Part shown: piece by piece, positions 49,393-60,338 of the stretch
Position numbering within the stretch: position 1 is the first letter of the stretch
Layout of the letters: the number at the start of each line of letters is the position of its first letter
Assembly (NCBI GenBank): GCA_022827225.1
Contig: JAJDTJ010000138.1
Span: forward strand, 1-64,000
Length of the DNA stretch: 64,000 nt
Source: Candidatus Poribacteria bacterium
GTDB taxonomy: Bacteria; Poribacteria; WGA-4E; WGA-3G
Direction of reading: 5' to 3'
The notes under the pieces: generated by a model
Database searches by the model: none
What the model was told of the DNA's origin: nothing
The model's input: the letters and a program-made list of their open reading frames with translations, nothing else
Translations under genes and position numbers: made by a program

Positions 49393-51939
49393 TTAATCAT
49401 CTTCGACCAAAGAAGACGAAAGTTCAATTTTAGCAGCGTCAACAAGTTTTTCATCGGTTTGGAGTGCCATGATACGTACGCCTTGCGTGTTTCGTCCGAT
49501 ACGTCGAATGTCGCTGACAGCCATTCGGGTAACATAACCGTTTGAACTGATCAGAACGAGTTCATCGGTATCTGCCACACGTTTTGCGGCGACGACGGCT
49601 CCGTTTCGGTCAGATTTACCGATAGCGATAATACCTTTACCGCCGCGTCTCTGTGAACGATACGCAGAGATAGATGTACGTTTACCATACCCATTCTCTG
49701 TGACAATCAGCAGGGTGTCATCCTTTCGACTTACAGAACCTTGTGCTTTTTCTTCCGCATCAGCAGCCTCGCTGTTGACAATAACCATTTGAGCGACGAA
49801 GTCCTCAGCACCGAGTTCTATACCGCGTACACCGCGCGTATTACGTCCAAGGGGTCTGACATTTTCCTCGCTGAACCGAATAGCAGTTCCGTTGTGTGTA
49901 ACAAGGACGACATCTGATGTGCCTGTTGTTACTTGCGCGCCAATCAGTTTATCGCCATCGTCAAGATTCACTGCGATGATACCGCTTGATAACGTATTTT
50001 CAAAGCTGGAGAGCTCTGTCTTTTTAACGATCCCGTTTTGTGTCGCCATGAAAACAAATTCGTCCGCGACGGATTCGCCAGCATCAGCTTCCGCCTCAGT
50101 TTCCGGCTTTGGGCTGCCAGTTTTAGGACGGACTGGAACATAAGCGGTGATGTTCTCCTCTGCTGCTAACTTAAGCAAATTAACAACGGCTCGTCCAGCG
50201 GATTGGCGACTCGCTTCAGGGATCTGGTGGACTTTCAAGGTATAACATTTGCCCATATCTGTGAAAAATAAAATGTTCTGATGGGCAGTTGCGACGAAAA
50301 TATGCTCCAAAAAATCACCATCTTTCGGGGGGGCTCCCTTAATACCGACACCGCCGCGGTGCTGCTTCCGATAGGTATCCATAGGCAACCGTTTGATATA
50401 ACCGCTGTGCGAAAGCGTGACGACCATATCTTCGTCGGCAATGAGATCCTCTACTTTGAATTCTTTAACTTCATCGGTAATTTCCGTTCGACGTTCATCA
50501 CCATACTTTTCTTTCAGGGTTTCGAGTTCTGTGTGGATAATATCTGTTACCAATGCTTCATTGGCAAGGATTGCACGGAGTTCGGCGATACGATCTAAAA
50601 TGTCGGTATATTCATCGTGGATACGCTGGCGTTCAAGTCCAGTTAGTTGACGAAGTGTCATCGTGAGGATTTCCCTCGCCTGCACCTCGCTGAGTTGATA
50701 TGTCTCCCGAAGTTCTTGTTCTGCTGCTTGCGGGGATTCAGCAGTTTGAACAAGTTCTATAATCGCCTCAAGGTTTTGAAGTGCTAAAAGGTACCCCTCA
50801 AGAATATGATTTCTGCGTTCAGCACGAGCAAGTTCAAATTGAGTGCGCCGGCGAATCACATCGCGGCGATGCTCAAGGTAGTAGGACAGAATTTCCGAAA
50901 GCGTTAGCACTTTCGGGAGACCCTCTACAAGGCAGAGAAGGTTCGCACTAAAAGTTGTCTGCATCTGTGTATGCTTGTACAACTGGTTCAAAATAACTTG
51001 AGCGATCTCGCCACGTTTGAGAATTATGACGATGCGGATCTCTTTGTCCGACTCATCCCGGATATCCCGAATACCAGTGATAGTTTTGTCAACAACTAAC
51101 TGATGCATCCGCTCTAATAATTGGTTTTTCTTTACCTGATACGGAATCTCAGTTATGATGATCTGTTCCTGTTCAGCTCCGCCTCTACTCCGTTCAGGGG
51201 CTCTCTCTATGATCGCTTTCGCACGGACAGTGGCACTCCCTCTGCCTGTGGTGTACATATCCTTAATTCCGTTAGTGCCAACGATAATTCCGGCTGTCGG
51301 GAAATCGGGACCGATGATGTGTTCCATCAAGGTTTCTGAATCAGCAGCTGGATTTGAGAGTTTGTAAAGCAGCGCGTCAACAACTTCATTCAGATTGTGA
51401 GGCGGTATGCGCGTGAGGTAACCGACACCGATCCCTGTCGTCCCGTTTACAAGCAAGTTCGGAAGGAGCCCCGGAAGAACCGTCGGTTCTTCAAGCGATT
51501 CCTTATAGTTAGGTTGAAAGTCAACTACTTGCTTGTCAATGTCGGTAAGCATCTCCTCCGCGATCAGGGTCAAACGACATTCTGTGTAGCGCATCGCCCC
51601 CGGCGGATCGTCGTCAATGCTGCCGAAGTTCCCTTGACCGTCTATAAGTGGGTAGCGTATGCTAAACGGTTGCGCTAAGCCGACAAGCGTACCATAAATC
51701 GGACCATCACCGTGTGGATGGAAGTTTTTCATCACTTCACCGACAACCGCTGCGCATTTATCATATGGGCGGCTTGCAGTGAGATTTATCTCTCCCATCG
51801 CATAGATAATCCGACGGGTACCGGGTTTGAGACCATCTCGGACATCCGGGATCGCGCGATTGGTGTTGACGCTCATCGCGTAGGCGAGATAGGACGTTTT
51901 CAGTTCATTTTCTATGTTGGTTTCTAAAATATTTTCCAT
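49393..51939 (-). CDS. gyrA: DNA gyrase subunit A
   Basis: 848 residues, full length. The catalytic tyrosine is Tyr118 (AMRYTECRL). The six-bladed C-terminal wrapping domain is recognisable, with a GyrA-box-like QRRGGKG near residue 760. GyrA cuts and rejoins the gate DNA segment while GyrB supplies ATP. The helix-4 segment that reads HPHGDSAVYD in E. coli is HPHGDGPIYG here, so both positions that anchor quinolones (Ser83 and Asp87) are Gly. The gene follows gyrB after 118 bases that hold a palindromic repeat. Confidence 0.95.
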   Translation of the reverse strand: MENILETNIENELKTSYLAYAMSVNTNRAIPDVRDGLKPGTRRIIYAMGEINLTASRPYDKCAAVVGEVMKNFHPHGDGPIYGTLVGLAQPFSIRYPLIDGQGNFGSIDDDPPGAMRYTECRLTLIAEEMLTDIDKQVVDFQPNYKESLEEPTVLPGLLPNLLVNGTTGIGVGYLTRIPPHNLNEVVDALLYKLSNPAADSETLMEHIIGPDFPTAGIIVGTNGIKDMYTTGRGSATVRAKAIIERAPERSRGGAEQEQIIITEIPYQVKKNQLLERMHQLVVDKTITGIRDIRDESDKEIRIVIILKRGEIAQVILNQLYKHTQMQTTFSANLLCLVEGLPKVLTLSEILSYYLEHRRDVIRRRTQFELARAERRNHILEGYLLALQNLEAIIELVQTAESPQAAEQELRETYQLSEVQAREILTMTLRQLTGLERQRIHDEYTDILDRIAELRAILANEALVTDIIHTELETLKEKYGDERRTEITDEVKEFKVEDLIADEDMVVTLSHSGYIKRLPMDTYRKQHRGGVGIKGAPPKDGDFLEHIFVATAHQNILFFTDMGKCYTLKVHQIPEASRQSAGRAVVNLLKLAAEENITAYVPVRPKTGSPKPETEAEADAGESVADEFVFMATQNGIVKKTELSSFENTLSSGIIAVNLDDGDKLIGAQVTTGTSDVVLVTHNGTAIRFSEENVRPLGRNTRGVRGIELGAEDFVAQMVIVNSEAADAEEKAQGSVSRKDDTLLIVTENGYGKRTSISAYRSQRRGGKGIIAIGKSDRNGAVVAAKRVADTDELVLISSNGYVTRMAVSDIRRIGRNTQGVRIMALQTDEKLVDAAKIELSSSLVEDD

Positions 51940-51950
51940 ATTCGATTGTC

Positions 51951-52057
51951 AGTTATCAGTTGTCGGAGGAATAGTCATCAGCAGACAGCAGACAGCTGTC
52001 AGCAAAGAAAGTATTCTGTTAATCGGAAATCTTTTGTGGCTGATAGCCGATAGCCAT
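51951..52057. repeat. Dispersed palindromic repeat between gyrB and gyrA
   Basis: TTGTCAGTTATCAG near 51953, GACAGCAGACAGCTGTC, and AGCAAAGAAAGTATTCTG followed by TTAATC and GGAAATCTTTTGTGGCTGATAGCC. Its right half is closely related to the repeat inside the PorU-like gene. It lies in the gyrB-gyrA spacer, where it may affect relative expression. Confidence 0.65.
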
Positions 52058-54697
<2,640 letters not shown>

Positions 54698-55180
54698 TCA
54701 AGACTTATTCGTGCTCTGAGAGACAAATAATTGATGCAGAGAAATTTTTAGATCGGTATCCGTTACACCAGCAACCGTCTGCTCAATTTTTTCCAACGTT
54801 TCAGGTTTAGGGACCTGGCTGGTACTAACAGGAGATGTTTTGGGAATTGGTTTCGGTGGTTTTGCACCAGTTGGTGGGGTTTTTGAGGATTGGCGCACGT
54901 CTATCCGGATGTCTTTGAGAATAGGTTGCCCTAAGGCGGCGTTCAAATCTGCTATGATTTTCTCTTTGAGGAGTGACATTTCTTTTTTGTACGACGGATA
55001 TTCTGTGTAGACTTTCAAGATACCGCCTGAAATTGATACTGGTGTCGTGTTTGTACCAAGGGGTGTCCCCAGATATTGTCGCCACAGAGAAAAAACCTTC
55101 TGCTCGAGCATTTTGGGTTCAAAGTTGCGGGTACGCACAAGTTCTGTAATAAGATCGCGTGAGTTTTGAGTCTTGGGCAT
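54698..55180 (-). CDS. dciA: DciA-family (DUF721) replicative helicase loader
   Basis: 160 residues. The N-terminal half matches DUF721/DciA (LWRQYLGTPLGTNTTPVSISGGILKVYTEYPSYKKEMSLLKEKI ..., read in short pieces), and the C-terminal half is Pro/Lys-rich and probably disordered. DciA is the widespread non-DnaC/DnaI helicase loader that interacts with DnaB. Its place between recF and gyrB next to oriC is typical. It follows recF by 25 bases on the same strand. Confidence 0.85.
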   Translation of the reverse strand: MPKTQNSRDLITELVRTRNFEPKMLEQKVFSLWRQYLGTPLGTNTTPVSISGGILKVYTEYPSYKKEMSLLKEKIIADLNAALGQPILKDIRIDVRQSSKTPPTGAKPPKPIPKTSPVSTSQVPKPETLEKIEQTVAGVTDTDLKISLHQLFVSQSTNKS

Positions 55181-55205
55181 CCTGGTTCACTCCTTCAGTT
55201 TCCCG

Positions 55206-56486
55206 TTACTGCTCAGGGGCCTTATGAGTTTGGATGGTGTAACTTACGTTAGCGTTTTCTACTGTTAGGACATTCGGTTCTTTAAGGTAGTGGACAAGAG
55301 GTTCGGCATCCGTAGTCGTAATGAAGGTTTGTGTACTTAAATCTTGGAGAACCTCTAACAGATATTTTGTCCGTTTATCGTCTAACTCCGAAGTAACGTC
55401 ATCCAACAAGACTATTGGATCCCTGCCTGTTAGGTACCGGATTAATTCTAATTCTGCTAACTTCAGTGCTAATGCAATAGTCCGCTGTTGCCCTTGCGAG
55501 CCATAAGCTCGTGCTCCTTCTCGGAACGTTTGGGTCCCTTGTGGGTCGCCTTCATTGTGCTCGTTATCACTGTCAGCTACACCGTGAACCGCACCCGTCT
55601 TCGCTTCACTCTCTAACTCAATCAGAAAATCGTCTCGGTGGGGACCGACTGACGTTGTACCTCTCTGCAAATCTGCCTCGCGGGATGTGTTCAGTGATAC
55701 GTTAAAATGCTTGGCGATCTTGTCCATATCCGAAATCTCCGTTACCGGATTTGTGACAGCGGTTTCCGAGTTGGGTATTAACATATCGTCTGGTATCACT
55801 GCCGAACGGTATGTTAATGCAAGGCTCTCTTGAGCACCAGCGAGTTTTAGGTAGTTTTCAATCGCGTAACCTTTCAGTTGAGAGAAAATTTCCAAACGCT
55901 TTATGATAACGGCAGTTCCATGCATGATTAGCAATTTGTTCCAAGCGTCTAACTGCGTGATACTTGTAGACGTTGCACGAATCTGTTTTAGCAATTCATT
56001 TCGTTGCTTGAGGACAAGATTGTATTTTTGCAAATTTTTTAAATATTCACTGTTAATCTGCGAGATCAAAAGGTCTAAAAACCGTCGTCGCTCCGATGGT
56101 CCTCCCTTTACTAATGTCAATGACTCTGGTGAGAAGAACACTGCGTTAAATTGTCCGATCCACTCGGAACGTTTTGTCTGTAGGATACCATTTTTCTTCA
56201 ATCTGAACTGTCCGCGTATTTGCTTTATCGCTTCAAGCGACACGACATCGTTACTGCCGTTTCTGAGTGTCCCTTTTAGGTAGAATCCCGACTCATGGTG
56301 CCGAATCAATTCAGCATCATGAGTCGCACGATGTGATTCGGCGGTGCATAGAAAATAGATTGCTTCAAGCAGACTGGTTTTCCCTTGAGCGTTCCCGCCG
56401 ACAATCAGGTTAACAGATTGCGGGAAGTCTACTTCACAATCGCTGTAATTACGAAAATTGCGCAGGATGATACGGTTTAATAACAT
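55206..56486 (-). CDS. recF: DNA replication and repair protein RecF
   Basis: 426 residues, slightly longer than usual (about 360-380). Walker A is GGNAQGKTS (residues 30-38), the ABC-type signature region is SPESLTLVKGGPSERRRFLD, and Walker B/D-loop is LLDDVTSELDDKR. RecF binds ssDNA/dsDNA junctions and helps load RecA at gaps. It begins just downstream of oriC, where dnaN would normally intervene. The additional residues lie in a Glu/Asp-rich segment near 280-320. Confidence 0.93.
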   Translation of the reverse strand: MLLNRIILRNFRNYSDCEVDFPQSVNLIVGGNAQGKTSLLEAIYFLCTAESHRATHDAELIRHHESGFYLKGTLRNGSNDVVSLEAIKQIRGQFRLKKNGILQTKRSEWIGQFNAVFFSPESLTLVKGGPSERRRFLDLLISQINSEYLKNLQKYNLVLKQRNELLKQIRATSTSITQLDAWNKLLIMHGTAVIIKRLEIFSQLKGYAIENYLKLAGAQESLALTYRSAVIPDDMLIPNSETAVTNPVTEISDMDKIAKHFNVSLNTSREADLQRGTTSVGPHRDDFLIELESEAKTGAVHGVADSDNEHNEGDPQGTQTFREGARAYGSQGQQRTIALALKLAELELIRYLTGRDPIVLLDDVTSELDDKRTKYLLEVLQDLSTQTFITTTDAEPLVHYLKEPNVLTVENANVSYTIQTHKAPEQ

Positions 56487-56711
56487 CTGTTTGAGTCTGA
56501 AAGTTTAAAAGTATGCGTGTAAAGATAGATATAGTAATTTTGGGCGAGCGGAAATAGCTAACCCACATGAAAACTGAATTTGATTTTTCGCCCTATTTTC
56601 TGCGGGCGGGCTGAACCTAAAATTTATCGATTTCTTTACAAAACAATTCTTGCAATTTTCTATCTATTTTTAAAACTTGAGTGACTATTTTTCGAGATTT
56701 ATTTTTTCAAC

Positions 56712-56958
56712 TTATCAACACTCCCTACTATTTGTACTAATTGCTATATAAATTTATATAATTCTTAGTAGTAGTAGTAGGGGCTGTTGATAAGTTGATA
56801 ACTCACCTGAACGCTTGTCACCATTGACAAGTACCCTGTTGATAACTTGTTGATAAGTTACCGAGTTATCAACAAGTTATCAACATAGGGGTACAGTACA
56901 TGGGTTATCAACAAGTTATCAACATAATATTAACAGGGTTATCAACAAGTTATCAACA
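56712..56958. other. oriC: Chromosomal replication origin oriC
   Basis: Between dnaA and recF. Ten perfect DnaA boxes TTATCAACA: forward at 56712, 56866, 56877, 56905, 56916, 56939 and 56950, reverse at 56785, 56837 and 56848 (left ends). Between 56719 and 56765 is an AT-rich stretch (likely unwinding element), then five TAG trios (56766-56780), GGGC (56781-56784) and the reverse box at 56785-56793. This order (AT-rich, trios, GC patch, box) matches the basal unwinding system described in Bacillus subtilis. Four pairs of boxes are spaced 11 bases apart, one helical turn. The remainder of 56487-57020 is AT-rich with no gene. Confidence 0.9.
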
Positions 56959-57020
56959 GGTTTTTGGATGAATATGGATTAAAAAATCGAACGTATCGCC
57001 GATGAAAATGTAAGATTTGA

Positions 57021-58421
57021 CTATCGGAATTGATCAAGTAAAAGTACAATTGTTTGACGTTCTTCATCACTTTTTTCCATCATGGATTCTATCTGTTTGC
57101 AAGCATGGATGACAGTTGTATGATTTTCTCTATTAAATGCTTGTGCGATATTTGAATACGACATCTGTGTCAATTCGCGGCACATGTACATAGCGATTTG
57201 ACGTGGCTGTACTAATTCTCTTGTCCGTTTCATAGACACAAGGTCTGCTATTTCGATACCAAAGTATTCAGCGACGACGGTTTGTATACCTTTTGATGTA
57301 GCGACTCTTCTGTCTCGCATCGGTGATGAGACAACGACATCGCTCAGTACCTGTCTGGCAAAATCGAGCGTTAGATTTTCTCTGAGTATTGTTGCTTGCG
57401 TGACCACTCGGACGAGGGTGCCTTCCAATTCCCGGATGTTAGTTTCAACGACCTCAGCAACGTAGCTGAGTACATCGTCGGGTACGTTCTCAAAGCCTTG
57501 GTCTCGGCATTTTTGCCGCAGGATTGCGATACGCATCTCATACTGTGGCATACCGATTTCGGCTACCATACCTGATTGGAACCGAGATCGGAGGCGTATT
57601 TCCAGGTTTTCGAGGTTGTTTGGTGTCCGGTCACTGGTCATGACAATTTGGTTTGAGTTCATGTGGAGTTCGTTAAAGGTGTTAAAGAATTCTTCTTGCG
57701 TCCCCTCCTTGCGTTGTAGGAATTGTATGTCATCAATCAAGAGCATATCAGCTGTTCGGTATTTTGTGCGAAATCTCTGTGCCGATCCACTGTTAAGGAT
57801 AGACTCGACATACTCATTCATAAAGGTTTCTGAGGTAACGTATAGGACTTTCTTATCGGGTTGTGTTGCTGAGAGTCTATTGCCGATTGCGTGCAGGAGG
57901 TGCGTTTTTCCCAATCCGACACCACCATAGATGAAGAGTGGGTTATAATCGCGTCCTGGATTTTCTGAAACGGCTAAGGCTGTAGCGTGACAAATCCGGT
58001 TAGGGGTATCAACAACGAACGTATCAAACCGATAGTTTGAATTCAATCCGGTCTGATTTCTTGGGAGTGGAGGGGTAGATGAGGCAACCGATGTTCCCTT
58101 CTGACCGAGTGCTTGCTCGGGGAAATCTCCGCTATCCATTTCATGAGGATCACTGCCTCCGAGGGGTCCATGAGATATAGATTCGTCTATGATGAGTGTA
58201 AGTGCACACTGCGTACCGATCAGTGTTGTTAATACTCGTTGAATGTCAGCACGGAACCGTTCCTCAATTCGCGTCCGTGTGTACGCAGACGGAACAGCTA
58301 GCTTCAGTGTTTCGGCTGTAACAGATAGCGGAACCGCTTGATGAAGATAGACATCTTGGTGTACTATATCTTTGAGTTCTTCGAGTATTTCCGACCAGAT
58401 TTCGTTGGGGGAGTGCCGCAT
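57021..58421 (-). CDS. dnaA: Chromosomal replication initiator DnaA
   Basis: 466 residues, normal length. Domain I (about 1-85) and a disordered linker (about 86-128) precede the AAA+ domain with Walker A GGVGLGKT (166-173) and Walker B LLIDD (227-231). The DNA-binding helix-turn-helix at the C-terminus carries the signature NHTTVIHACKQI. DnaA binds the boxes immediately downstream and melts oriC. It is transcribed away from rpmH; its own control region may hold a DnaA-box-like TGTGGATAT at 58444-58452. Confidence 0.97.
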   Translation of the reverse strand: MRHSPNEIWSEILEELKDIVHQDVYLHQAVPLSVTAETLKLAVPSAYTRTRIEERFRADIQRVLTTLIGTQCALTLIIDESISHGPLGGSDPHEMDSGDFPEQALGQKGTSVASSTPPLPRNQTGLNSNYRFDTFVVDTPNRICHATALAVSENPGRDYNPLFIYGGVGLGKTHLLHAIGNRLSATQPDKKVLYVTSETFMNEYVESILNSGSAQRFRTKYRTADMLLIDDIQFLQRKEGTQEEFFNTFNELHMNSNQIVMTSDRTPNNLENLEIRLRSRFQSGMVAEIGMPQYEMRIAILRQKCRDQGFENVPDDVLSYVAEVVETNIRELEGTLVRVVTQATILRENLTLDFARQVLSDVVVSSPMRDRRVATSKGIQTVVAEYFGIEIADLVSMKRTRELVQPRQIAMYMCRELTQMSYSNIAQAFNRENHTTVIHACKQIESMMEKSDEERQTIVLLLDQFR

Positions 58422-58911
58422 GAGCGTAGGTCCTAACCTAAATTGTGGATATGCCTTCGGTCCTGGTGCTGGCTTTCAGGCGCACTTTTATGATGATTTA
58501 ATATAGGGCAATGAATCTAAATTTGAAAAATTTCAAACTATACCAATCGAGCAAAACTCTAAATAAAATCGTATCATTTTCTTATAGAAATGTCAATATT
58601 TTTATGGAGCAATGTTTTCACGAGTTTCAAAATTGTATCAGTTATGCTACAAATTGATGAATCCGTTGACATAGACATTTTAGTTAAAATTAAAATTTTA
58701 TCAACCATTTTTTTTAATCAGCAAAAGATAAAAATTGTAACAACCGCAAAAAATTTGACAAACCGCAAAAAATAGCGTATTATTTTAACGGATTACGTGA
58801 AAATCACACCCGTTCTGGCGAGTAGAATATCTATTTTGCAAAGGCAGAATCGAAAATAACAGTCCCTGCCTTCTGCTCGCTTAACATTGACAGGGAAGGG
58901 AGGAATGCATA
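58422..58911. other. Intergenic region between divergent dnaA and rpmH
   Basis: 490 bases, very AT-rich, no gene. It holds two single-mismatch DnaA-box-like sequences (TGTGGATAT at 58444-58452 and TTATCAACC at 58698-58706), which could serve dnaA autoregulation. The rpmH promoter is at 58755-58783. Confidence 0.6.
58755..58783 (+). promoter_or_regulatory. Sigma70 promoter of rpmH
   Basis: TTGACA (58755-58760), 17 bases, TATTAT (58778-58783): five of six at the -10 and a perfect -35. About 130 bases before the rpmH start. The leader is long enough for a regulatory element, but I see no known structure. Confidence 0.7.
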
Positions 58912-59046
58912 ATGAAGCGCACATATCAACCGCATCGACGGAAACGAAAAAATAAGATGGGGTTCCGCAAACGGATGTCCACCCGGCATGGTAGACAGAC
59001 CATTGCGCGCCGCCGCGCCAAAGGTCGGAAAGTTCTGAGTGCCTAA
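58912..59046 (+). CDS. rpmH: 50S ribosomal protein L34
   Basis: 44 residues, too short for usual length cut-offs but unmistakable: [20 protein letters not shown], then [20 protein letters not shown], ending VLSA. GGGAGGA precedes the ATG at good spacing. In most bacteria rpmH is followed by rnpA and yidC; here ispH follows after 38 bases. Confidence 0.97.
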   Translation: MKRTYQPHRRKRKNKMGFRKRMSTRHGRQTIARRRAKGRKVLSA

Positions 59047-59084
59047 ACGGTTCACCGGAGTATAACACGGGACAAAAAACGCGA

Positions 59085-60335
59085 ATGCCTCGAACATTTA
59101 AACTGCCTCACTTCTATCATAGCCCGATTATCTCTGTTGTTAAACAAGCACGCCGAGACACCGATGCCAGGAAGCGAGACCTCTCTCCAAGCGTATTGGA
59201 TTTTGGGCCTGTCCGATTCAAAATTGCGCGTCACTTCGGTTTCTGTTATGGCGTGGAGAATGCTATTGAAATCGCCTATCAGGCACTGGCGGAAAATCCA
59301 GACAAACGCATTTTCTTGTTGTCTGAGATGATTCACAACCCACGCGTTAACGAAAACCTAAGCCAGCGCGGCGTGCAGTTCTTAATGGATACTGCCGGTA
59401 CGTCCCGGATCCCCTTTGATGTTCTAACCCCGGATGATGTTGTTATCGTACCCGCTTTCGGTACAACGCTTGAAGTGGAGCAGACTCTCAAAGAACGAGG
59501 CGTTATCCTTACCTCTTACAACACGACTTGTCCATTTGTTGAAAAAGTTTGGCGGCGGAGTGAAGAGATCGGCAAGCAGAATTATACCGTTGTTATCCAC
59601 GGAAAGCACTACCACGAAGAAACCCGAGCGACCTTTTCACATGCTCAAGCGGGGGCCCCTGTTGTCGTGGTCCGCGATATCGCGGAAGCACAGGATTTAG
59701 CAAAAGTCATCTCCGGCGAGGCCGATGCCGAATTTTTCTTTCAAAGGTTCAAAGATCGATTTTCTCCAGGATTCGATCCGACGCTCCATCTAAAACGGAT
59801 CGGCGTTGTCAACCAGACAACGATGCTCGCTACAGAAACAGAGGAAATCGCGAATTTGCTACGTGACACTATCACGGATACATACGGTGAGGCTCAACTA
59901 TCCGCACATTTTGCCGATACGCGAGATACCCTCTGTTATGCCACAAAGGAAAATCAAGATGCAACCCTTGCTCTTATTGCCGATGGCGGCGATGTAGCTG
60001 TTGTCGTCGGAGGCTATAACTCTTCAAATACCAGTCACCTTGTCGCGCTCTGTCAGCAACACCTTCCGACCTATTTCATTCGTGACGCAAACGAAATACT
60101 GAGTCCAAAACGCATTCGCCATCTTGAATTGGAAACTAAACAGGTACAGACCACAGAGGATTGGCTTTTTGCGTTAAACGGAGCAGACGAGAAAAATCCC
60201 ACCGATATCGTTCTCACGGCTGGCGCGTCTTGCCCGGATGTTCTTCTGGACGAAGTCTTGCAAAAGATTGTTGGCTGGTTTCCAGACACGCGTCCGGTAG
60301 CGCAAGTTTTAGAACCGTTCCAACATATCTTCTAA
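59085..60335 (+). CDS. ispH: 4-hydroxy-3-methylbut-2-enyl diphosphate reductase
   Basis: 416 residues, the long plant/cyanobacterial-type form. Iron-sulfur ligands are Cys54 (GFCYGVENA), Cys149 (NTTCPFVEK) and Cys284 (DTLCYATKENQ). HGKHYHEET matches the substrate-binding histidine region. It performs the last step of the MEP isoprenoid pathway, making IPP and DMAPP. No clear ribosome-binding site precedes this ATG, so the start is not certain. It probably shares the rpmH transcript. It ends three bases before the end of the convergent hisC. Confidence 0.93.
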   Translation: MPRTFKLPHFYHSPIISVVKQARRDTDARKRDLSPSVLDFGPVRFKIARHFGFCYGVENAIEIAYQALAENPDKRIFLLSEMIHNPRVNENLSQRGVQFLMDTAGTSRIPFDVLTPDDVVIVPAFGTTLEVEQTLKERGVILTSYNTTCPFVEKVWRRSEEIGKQNYTVVIHGKHYHEETRATFSHAQAGAPVVVVRDIAEAQDLAKVISGEADAEFFFQRFKDRFSPGFDPTLHLKRIGVVNQTTMLATETEEIANLLRDTITDTYGEAQLSAHFADTRDTLCYATKENQDATLALIADGGDVAVVVGGYNSSNTSHLVALCQQHLPTYFIRDANEILSPKRIRHLELETKQVQTTEDWLFALNGADEKNPTDIVLTAGASCPDVLLDEVLQKIVGWFPDTRPVAQVLEPFQHIF

Positions 60336-60338
60336 CCG

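Noticed and set aside
56780-56958. The repeated TTATCAACA motifs as a possible CRISPR or iteron array
   Set aside because: The units are nine bases in both orientations beside dnaA with trios and an AT-rich stretch; this is oriC rather than a CRISPR or plasmid iteron array.
58590-58775. 61-codon frame between dnaA and rpmH
   Set aside because: The region is extremely AT-rich, the frame runs over the rpmH promoter and there is no ribosome-binding site.
59052-59336. 94-codon minus-strand frame over the start of ispH
   Set aside because: It is antisense to a clear ispH coding region and has no family signal; I checked it as a possible displaced rnpA and it does not match.
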